Assembly (NCBI RefSeq): GCF_900099805.1
Contig: NZ_FNDR01000007.1
Span: 62,001-126,000 of the forward strand
Length of the DNA: 64,000 nt
Origin: Variovorax sp. OV700
Lineage (GTDB): Bacteria > Pseudomonadota > Gammaproteobacteria > Burkholderiales > Burkholderiaceae_C
Reading direction: 5' to 3'
Shown one piece after another: positions 58,609 through 64,000 of this stretch (positions are counted from its first letter, which is position 1; every line of letters starts with the position of its first letter). The position numbers were made by a program, and so were the translations under genes. Under the pieces are notes generated by a model. That model ran no database searches and was not told the origin of the DNA. It saw only the letters and a program-made list of their open reading frames with translations.

Positions 58609-59316
58609 TTACGGCGTCGCGGGCGCGGCGTTCTTCAGCCGTCGCTCGAGGCGCTCGATGTCTTTCTTCACGCCGACCTGGTCGAACAGGTCGAGGGCGC
58701 GCTGCAAGTGGTCAAGGCCAGCTTTCACTGCGGGCAGCGGCACGGTGTCGTAGTCCAGGTCCGCCGGACCGGTCTTGCCGATCAGTGCGTAGCCCATGGC
58801 CTTGTGCAGCTTGGCGCGGGCCTGGTCGGGGGCGTCGAGTTCTGCGGTCTGGTCCAGCACGTGGGGCAGCAGCTCGCGCGCCTCGTCGATGGTCATCTTG
58901 CCGCCCAGGGCCGCGGCGCCGAATTCATCGATCAGCACGGTGCCCAGGCTGCGGTCGTACTGGTCGGGCATTTGCAGGCCGTGCTTGATGGCGTAGGGCG
59001 CCATCTGCAGCGCGCGCCGGTAGTTGCCGGCGTCGATGTGCCAGACGAGCACCGTGGTGAAGATCTGGTCCTGCGCGCCGTTGCCGGCTTCAAGCGCACC
59101 GTCGATCCATGCGTCGTAGTCGGGGAGGAACTGGCGCTTGGCTTCGATCTTTCGCTCGATGGACTGAATGTCCTTGAGCCGGCGGCGGTGCTCGGCAAGC
59201 TGCACCAGCATGAGTTCGTAGGCGCTGCCCTCGAGCTGGCCGCCCGCCGGCGCCGCGGCAACCGCGAGGACGGCGAGCTTTCGCTCGAGGTGGCGCTGGG
59301 CGGGCGTTTGTCGCAT
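58609..59316 (-). CDS. M: Phage terminase small subunit M
   Basis: 235-residue terminase endonuclease subunit. MRQTPAQRHLERKLAVL start and the FLPDYDAWIDGALEAGNGAQDQIFTTVLVW segment are family features. ATG 59316 is chosen over an upstream in-frame start. It works with P. Confidence 0.92.
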   Translation of the reverse strand: MRQTPAQRHLERKLAVLAVAAAPAGGQLEGSAYELMLVQLAEHRRRLKDIQSIERKIEAKRQFLPDYDAWIDGALEAGNGAQDQIFTTVLVWHIDAGNYRRALQMAPYAIKHGLQMPDQYDRSLGTVLIDEFGAAALGGKMTIDEARELLPHVLDQTAELDAPDQARAKLHKAMGYALIGKTGPADLDYDTVPLPAVKAGLDHLQRALDLFDQVGVKKDIERLERRLKNAAPATP

Positions 59317-59321
59317 GGCGA

Positions 59322-60329
59322 TCAGCCGAGGACTTCGATGTTCTCGACCAGGCACGCCAGGCCGTAGTCTTCGACCACGAAGGCATCGTTGCTCGATTCG
59401 TAGTTCTCGATGCGGTCGCGCTTGGCGTTGTCGTCCAGCTTGCGGCGGCGCGCCGACTCTTGCCAGTAGAGCGACAGGTTGTCCATGCGCGTGATCAGCA
59501 CCTTGTTCTCGGGGAAGTAGGGCACCGTGACGCCCGGCAGGCCACCCAGCCGGCGCTGGCTGCGCACGATATCGGCGGCGAGCATCTCGGTTGGGGCACT
59601 CGGCTCGCTGACCAGGGGGAACAGCTTGTCGTGCATGAGGTTGCGCCCGACGATCGCGACCAGCGCGCCGTCATTGCGGAACCACGGGTCGAGCAACGTG
59701 TTGTAGGCGTCGTAGACCAGCGCATCGAGGTTCTTGTAGTCGCCGCCTTCACCCACGGTGACCTTGCCGGCGACGGCGCCATCATCCAGAACGCGCGCTG
59801 GAGCGTCTTCGCGGATGTGCTGCAGCCAGCCGATGTTCACATCCTGCAGCAGCGGGTTCAGCGCGAGGTTGGTGGTCGCCGCGGCGCTGGTGCCGTTGAA
59901 GCCGACCATGATGCGATCGAGCGCCGAACGCTTCAGGATCAGGTCGCGCACGCGGGTTTGGAAATCGGCGAACTTGGCCCAAGCATCGAGCGTGGCGTAT
60001 TTGATGAAAGTGTCGTAGTTGGTCTTCTTGCACTCGTAGCCCTTCTCGTCGAGAGCCTCGACCGAACGCGGATCGCGGTCAGCAACATCGGTGTTCGTGC
60101 GGCTGGCGATGGGGCCACTCACGCCGAGGCCGAGCTTGTCGCCCTTCATCTCCTTCACGCCGATGATGTTGATCAGCTTGAGGAACTCGCTGGATTCCTG
60201 AATCTTGGATTCCAGCGTCTGCTGCACCGAGGGCTCGACGGCGAATTGCTCGCGCGCCGAAGGCACGTTGTTGAGTTCGCCGAGACGGATCAGCAGGTTG
60301 TTGTAGACGAGGCGGGTGGCGTTTTGCAT
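59322..60329 (-). CDS. N: Phage major capsid protein N
   Basis: 335-residue P2-type major capsid precursor. MQNATRLVYNNLLIRLGELN start, KTNYDTFIKYATLDAWAKF and MVGFNGTSAAATTNLALNP are typical. It assembles with scaffold O, which may also process it. Confidence 0.94.
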   Translation of the reverse strand: MQNATRLVYNNLLIRLGELNNVPSAREQFAVEPSVQQTLESKIQESSEFLKLINIIGVKEMKGDKLGLGVSGPIASRTNTDVADRDPRSVEALDEKGYECKKTNYDTFIKYATLDAWAKFADFQTRVRDLILKRSALDRIMVGFNGTSAAATTNLALNPLLQDVNIGWLQHIREDAPARVLDDGAVAGKVTVGEGGDYKNLDALVYDAYNTLLDPWFRNDGALVAIVGRNLMHDKLFPLVSEPSAPTEMLAADIVRSQRRLGGLPGVTVPYFPENKVLITRMDNLSLYWQESARRRKLDDNAKRDRIENYESSNDAFVVEDYGLACLVENIEVLG

Positions 60330-60378
60330 GTAGGGCTCCGGGTGTGCGTATTCAGGGGGCGTGGTTCGGCGGCTGCGA

Positions 60379-61221
60379 TCAGCAGTCCGTCTTTTGCTGC
60401 TTGGTATCACCGCCCGTGGCCGGAGGGCGTTGGGTGTGCTTGCCGGCATCGGTGGTGTCGATCGTTTCGAACTTCGCCTTCAGCGCCTTGTGCTCGGTCT
60501 CCAGCGTGGCGAACTTCGTCTGCAGGTCGGCGAGACACTTGGAATCGGTGCTGTAGCGCTGCGCGAGCTCGCCCACGGCGCCGCCCACTTCTTCGACGAC
60601 GCCGAGCAACTCGCTCACGGTGTCATCGGTCTTCTTGGTGAAGCCTGCGAACTTCTTCTTGAACGAATCTCCGAAGCCTTTGACGCGGTCGAGCAGCGTG
60701 TTGTCTTGCGCCTCGTCTTCGAATTCCAGCGCGACCTCGACGGCCTCGGAGAAGAGGCTTTCGGGCGAGGTCTTGCGGCTGGTGAAGGGGTTGGCGTTCG
60801 GGTTCTTCGCCGCGAAGCTCAGCACCTCGGTGCCGAGGCTCGCGGGGCTGTCGGTGACGGCCAGGCCGACCAGATAGGCCTCGCCCGTGTCGGCAAACTT
60901 GGGGTTCACCTCGATCGAGGTGTAGATCTTCTGCTTGTCCTTGGTGGTCATCGCGACCAGATCGGGCAGAGGGGCGATCTCAGTGAACAGCGCGAGCTTG
61001 CCGTCTTCGACCGCGCGGGCTTCGACTGCGAGCACGTCGCCATAGGCGCGGAACGAACTGTCCGGGTAGACGCCGCGCATGTGCTCGAGCCACACGCGGG
61101 CGCCGTACTTCTTGGGGTCGAAGTTCTTCGCCATCTGTTCGATCCACGAGCGCTCGATTCGGCGGCCGTCGGTGGTGGCGCCTTCGGTGGCGACGCGGAA
61201 CATCTTGGACTTTTTAGCCAT
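60379..61221 (-). CDS. O: Capsid scaffolding protein/protease O
   Basis: 280 residues. The N-terminal serine protease part resembles the P2 gpO family (WLEHMRGVYPDSSFRAYGDV, YLVGLAVTDSPASLGTE), and the C-terminal half is helical scaffold with long charged segments. The start is ATG 61221, about 85 bases after the palindromic late-promoter site. First gene of the O-N-M-L-X-lysis transcript. Confidence 0.93.
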   Translation of the reverse strand: MAKKSKMFRVATEGATTDGRRIERSWIEQMAKNFDPKKYGARVWLEHMRGVYPDSSFRAYGDVLAVEARAVEDGKLALFTEIAPLPDLVAMTTKDKQKIYTSIEVNPKFADTGEAYLVGLAVTDSPASLGTEVLSFAAKNPNANPFTSRKTSPESLFSEAVEVALEFEDEAQDNTLLDRVKGFGDSFKKKFAGFTKKTDDTVSELLGVVEEVGGAVGELAQRYSTDSKCLADLQTKFATLETEHKALKAKFETIDTTDAGKHTQRPPATGGDTKQQKTDC

Positions 61222-61302
61222 GGTGGTGTGCGGGTAGGTTGAGGTGCGGTTTGCGTTGGGACCGATGGTCGGCCCAGCGCCCGCACGGCTCAACGCGTTT
61301 CA

Positions 61303-61325
61303 CTTGTAGAGCGGTGGTCTACAAG
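61303..61325. promoter_or_regulatory. Ogr-type late-promoter palindrome between O and P
   Basis: CTTGTAGA-N7-TCTACAAG, same arms and spacing as the V-promoter copy. It lies between the divergent O and P genes, exactly where P2 has its PO and PP late promoters. The distance to ATG of P is 56 bases. Confidence 0.8.
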
Positions 61326-61380
61326 CGAAAGCACCTCGGGATCGGTCGCGCCGTGGCGCCAGCGCCCATAGCCTCAGGCC

Positions 61381-63159
61381 ATGTCCTCATGCCTTGCTGT
61401 CTCAGAAACACCCGTGGCGCCGGTCGCCGAAAGGCGCCGGAGCGCACGCCACCTCTATTGGCAGGGATGGCGGATTTCGTCCATCGCGGAGTTCCTTGGA
61501 GAACCCAGGACGACTTTGCACGGGTGGAAGGATGCCGAGCAATGGGACAAGGCGCAACCCATCGAGCGCGTCGAAGGGGCACTTGAAACCCGACTGGTGC
61601 AGTTGATTGCGAAAGACCCGAAAACCGGCGGCGACTTCAAGGAGATCGACTTGCTCGGCCGGCAGATCGAGCGGCTGGCGCGGGTCCACAAATACGAGAA
61701 GACCGGCAAGGAAGCCGACCTCAATCCGAACATCGACAAGCGCAACGCTGGGCCGAAGAAACGTGCTTCGCGCAACGACGTCAACGACGAGCAGACGGCC
61801 CAGCTCGAGGAGGCCTTCCGCGACTCGCTCTTCGGCCACCAGAAGGTCTGGTACCGGAACAGCCACGAGCGCACGCGCATGGTGCTCAAGAGCCGGCAGA
61901 TTGGCGCGACCTGGTACTTCGCCCGCGAGGCCTTATTGGATGCGATCAAGACCGGCCGCAATCAGATCTTCCTGAGTGCCAGCAAGGCGCAGGCGCATAT
62001 CTTCAAGCAGTACATCGTGCAGTTCGCGCACGAGGCCTGCGGCGTCGACCTGGCGGGCGATCCGATCATCCTGGCGAACGGTGCGCACCTGTACTTCCTC
62101 GGCACGAATGCGCGCACGGCCCAGGGCTACCACGGCAACTTCTACTTCGACGAGTTTTTCTGGACTCACCGGTTCGAGGAGCTGAACAAGGTTGCGAGCG
62201 GCATGGCTATGCACAAGCAGTGGCGCAAGACCTACTTCAGCACGCCCAGCTCGATCCAGCATGCGGCCTTTGCCTACTGGAACGGGGACCGTTTCAACAA
62301 GCGCCGGCCGAAGGACCAGCGCGTTCTGCTGGATCTGTCGCACGACCGGCTCGCAGGCGGCTTCACGGGGGAGGACAAGGTGTGGCGCAACATCGTCACT
62401 ATCCTCGACGCGGAGGCGGGCGGGTGCGACCTGTTCGACATTGACGAGCTGCGGCTTGAGTACAACTCCGAGGAGTTTGCCAACCTGCTCATGTGCGAGT
62501 TCATCGACGACACGCAGTCGGTGTTCCCGATGTCGGAGCTGCAGGGCTGCATGGTGGATTCGTGGGTGGACTGGGCCGAGTTCTACAAGCCCTTCACCGC
62601 GCGCCCATACGGCTATCGGCCGGTGTGGGTGGGCTACGACCCTTCGCACACCGGCGACACGGCCGGCTGCGTGGTGCTGGCGCCGCCAGAGAAGCCTGGC
62701 GGCAAGTTCCGCGTCCTCGAGCGCCACCAGTGGCGCGGGCTCGACTTCGAAGCCCAGGCCGAGGCTATCCGCCAGATCACGCTTCGCTACAACGTCACAT
62801 TCATAGGCGTGGACACGACCGGGCTGGGGCAGGGCGTCTACCAGCTCGTGACCAAGTTCTTTCCCGCGGCGAAGTCGATCAACTATTCCGTCGAAGTGAA
62901 GACGCGCCTGGTGCTCAAGGCCAAGAACGTCATCGGCAAGGGCCGGCTCGAGTTCGACGCCGGCTGGACCGACCTCGCGCACGCCTTCCTGGCCATCCGC
63001 CGGACGCTCACGGCCAGCGGCCGAAACGTGACATTCGACGCCGGCCGTAATGAAGAGACCGGCCACGCCGATCTCGCGTGGGCCTGCATGCACGCCCTCG
63101 ACAACGAGCCCCTCGAGGGCCTCAACGCCGCCAACAGCGGCTTCATGGAGATCTCCTGA
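61381..63159 (+). CDS. P: Phage terminase ATPase subunit P
   Basis: 592-residue large terminase that packages DNA. The N-terminal helix-turn-helix (GWRISSIAEFLGEPRTTLHGW region), ATPase motif (SRQIGATWY, with EGR-type lysines nearby), and C-terminal nuclease aspartates (WVGYDPSHTGDTAG, FIGVDTTG) are present. Divergent from O under the late-promoter site; its stop overlaps the Q start (TGATG). Confidence 0.95.
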   Translation: MSSCLAVSETPVAPVAERRRSARHLYWQGWRISSIAEFLGEPRTTLHGWKDAEQWDKAQPIERVEGALETRLVQLIAKDPKTGGDFKEIDLLGRQIERLARVHKYEKTGKEADLNPNIDKRNAGPKKRASRNDVNDEQTAQLEEAFRDSLFGHQKVWYRNSHERTRMVLKSRQIGATWYFAREALLDAIKTGRNQIFLSASKAQAHIFKQYIVQFAHEACGVDLAGDPIILANGAHLYFLGTNARTAQGYHGNFYFDEFFWTHRFEELNKVASGMAMHKQWRKTYFSTPSSIQHAAFAYWNGDRFNKRRPKDQRVLLDLSHDRLAGGFTGEDKVWRNIVTILDAEAGGCDLFDIDELRLEYNSEEFANLLMCEFIDDTQSVFPMSELQGCMVDSWVDWAEFYKPFTARPYGYRPVWVGYDPSHTGDTAGCVVLAPPEKPGGKFRVLERHQWRGLDFEAQAEAIRQITLRYNVTFIGVDTTGLGQGVYQLVTKFFPAAKSINYSVEVKTRLVLKAKNVIGKGRLEFDAGWTDLAHAFLAIRRTLTASGRNVTFDAGRNEETGHADLAWACMHALDNEPLEGLNAANSGFMEIS

Positions 63160-64000
63160 TGGACACGACGACAGCGCCCGCCAACAACCCGGCGCGCATG
63201 GAAGCATTCAGCTTCGGCGATCCCACGTCAGTGATGGACCGGCGCGAACTGCTCGACTACATCGAGTGCTGGATGAATGGCCGCTGGTACGAACCGCCGA
63301 TCAGCTTGGAAGGCTTGGCGCGCTCCTTCCGCGCCAGCACGCACCACAGCAGCTCGATTTACTTCAAGCGCAACATCCTGTTGAGCACCTTCGTGCCGCA
63401 CAAGCTGTTCGACCGGGCCACCTTCAGCGCCTATGCGCTGGACTACCTGATCTTCGGAAATGCGTACCTCGAGCGGCGTGACTCGATGACTCGCCGCCCC
63501 GTGGCCCTGAAGCACGCGCTGGCGAAGTACATGCGCCGCGGCGCCGACCTCGACGCCTATTTCTTCGTGCGCGGGTGGAAGGACGAGCACGAGTTCAAGG
63601 CCGGCAGCGTGTTCCATATGCGCGAGGCGGACATCAACCAGGAGGTGTACGGCCTGCCGGAATACCTGAGTGCGCTGCAGTCGGCCTGGCTCAACGAGAG
63701 CGCCACGCTGTTCCGTCGCCGCTACTACAACAACGGCAGCCACGCGGGCTTCATCCTGTACATCAGCGATCCCGCGCAGCAGCAGGACGACATCGATGCG
63801 ATGCGCACCGCTCTCAAGGAGAGCAAGGGGCCGGGCAATTTCCGCAACCTGTTCCTCTATTCGCCGAACGGAAAAAAGGACGGCGTGCAGCTGATCCCGG
63901 TCAGCGAGGTGGCCGCGAAGGACGAGTTTTTCAACATCAAGAACGTGAGCCGTGATGACGTGCTCGCGGCCCATCGCGTCCCTCCGCAGCTGATGGGCAT
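63159..64000 (+). CDS. Q: Phage portal protein Q (partial)
   Basis: The 5' 280 codons of a P2-type portal protein, beginning MDTTTAPANNPARMEAFSFG. ECWMNGRWYEPPISLEGLARS and GNAYLERRDSMTRRP are family regions. The frame runs off the right edge. Couples to terminase P by a one-base overlap. Confidence 0.94.
   Translation, partial: MDTTTAPANNPARMEAFSFGDPTSVMDRRELLDYIECWMNGRWYEPPISLEGLARSFRASTHHSSSIYFKRNILLSTFVPHKLFDRATFSAYALDYLIFGNAYLERRDSMTRRPVALKHALAKYMRRGADLDAYFFVRGWKDEHEFKAGSVFHMREADINQEVYGLPEYLSALQSAWLNESATLFRRRYYNNGSHAGFILYISDPAQQQDDIDAMRTALKESKGPGNFRNLFLYSPNGKKDGVQLIPVSEVAAKDEFFNIKNVSRDDVLAAHRVPPQLMG

Larger units (their letters stand above)
31752..64000. mobile_element. P2-like prophage (right end outside the window)
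   Basis: One end is set by the tRNA-Asn 3' fragment next to a tyrosine integrase. The interior contains an Ogr-type activator, a divergent repressor, and P2-order structural genes from D (43041) to O (61221) on the minus strand, with P and Q divergent at the right edge. The 46 kb-plus content and gene order place it with P2-like (Peduoviridae) phages such as those of Burkholderia. All visible structural genes are intact, so the prophage may be functional. Confidence 0.93.

Overview
The window is G+C-rich DNA from a betaproteobacterium, most likely a Variovorax-like member of the Comamonadaceae. This rests on chromosomal gene order (ppa, GNAT, nadE, glnB; ilvB-ilvH-ilvC-pssA-leuA) and on protein sequences recalled from that group; no search was run. 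It splits into a chromosomal part (1 to about 31,740) and a P2-like prophage (about 31,750 to beyond the right edge).

Chromosomal part. It starts with the membrane pyrophosphatase hppA (cut by the left edge) and soluble pyrophosphatase ppa, then a FemAB/GNAT-like protein, a drastically shortened in-frame remnant of NAD+ synthetase (nadE), and the PII protein glnB. A minus-strand cluster follows: LOG-family protein, dgkA, RDD, DUF3106, DUF3619 and an ECF-type sigma factor. The branched-chain amino acid block is ilvB-ilvH-ilvC, pssA, then a leucine attenuator (leader peptide plus terminator) in front of two different 2-isopropylmalate synthases. Next come a PBP7-type endopeptidase, an IclR regulator, the N-degron enzymes bpt and aat (bpt carries a repeat-derived in-frame insertion), an orphan molybdopterin hydroxylase subunit, an AraC regulator, a VOC-gene stump, a SRPBCC protein, pobA with its divergent IclR regulator, and a QseB/PmrA-like two-component system next to a DegP protease.

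Prophage. A 46-base 3' fragment of tRNA-Asn at 31,752-31,797 marks one attachment site. Inward lie an A+T-richer two-gene cargo operon (GTPase plus two-TM membrane protein), the tyrosine integrase, a run of small early genes, a primase/helicase, an Ogr-type zinc-finger activator, small ribbon-helix-helix-type proteins and a divergent repressor switch. A second cargo operon (DUF5677 plus a HEPN-like DUF4145 protein) separates the switch from the tail genes. The late genes follow P2 order read on the minus strand: O, N, M, L, X, holin-like membrane genes, endolysin, Rz/Rz1, R, S, [cargo], V, W, J, I, H, tail-fibre chaperone, FI, FII, E/E', T, U, D; P and Q run divergently. The third cargo gene, between S and V, encodes a PD-(D/E)XK-like nuclease fused to a GHKL ATPase. 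Two identical-arm palindromes (CTTGTAGA-N7-TCTACAAG), upstream of V and between O and P, look like the Ogr-activated late promoters.

The three cargo loci are the best candidates for undescribed phage-defence or superinfection-exclusion functions. The strongest is the nuclease-ATPase fusion at 53,796-54,971, followed by the GTPase/membrane pair at 32,193-33,502.
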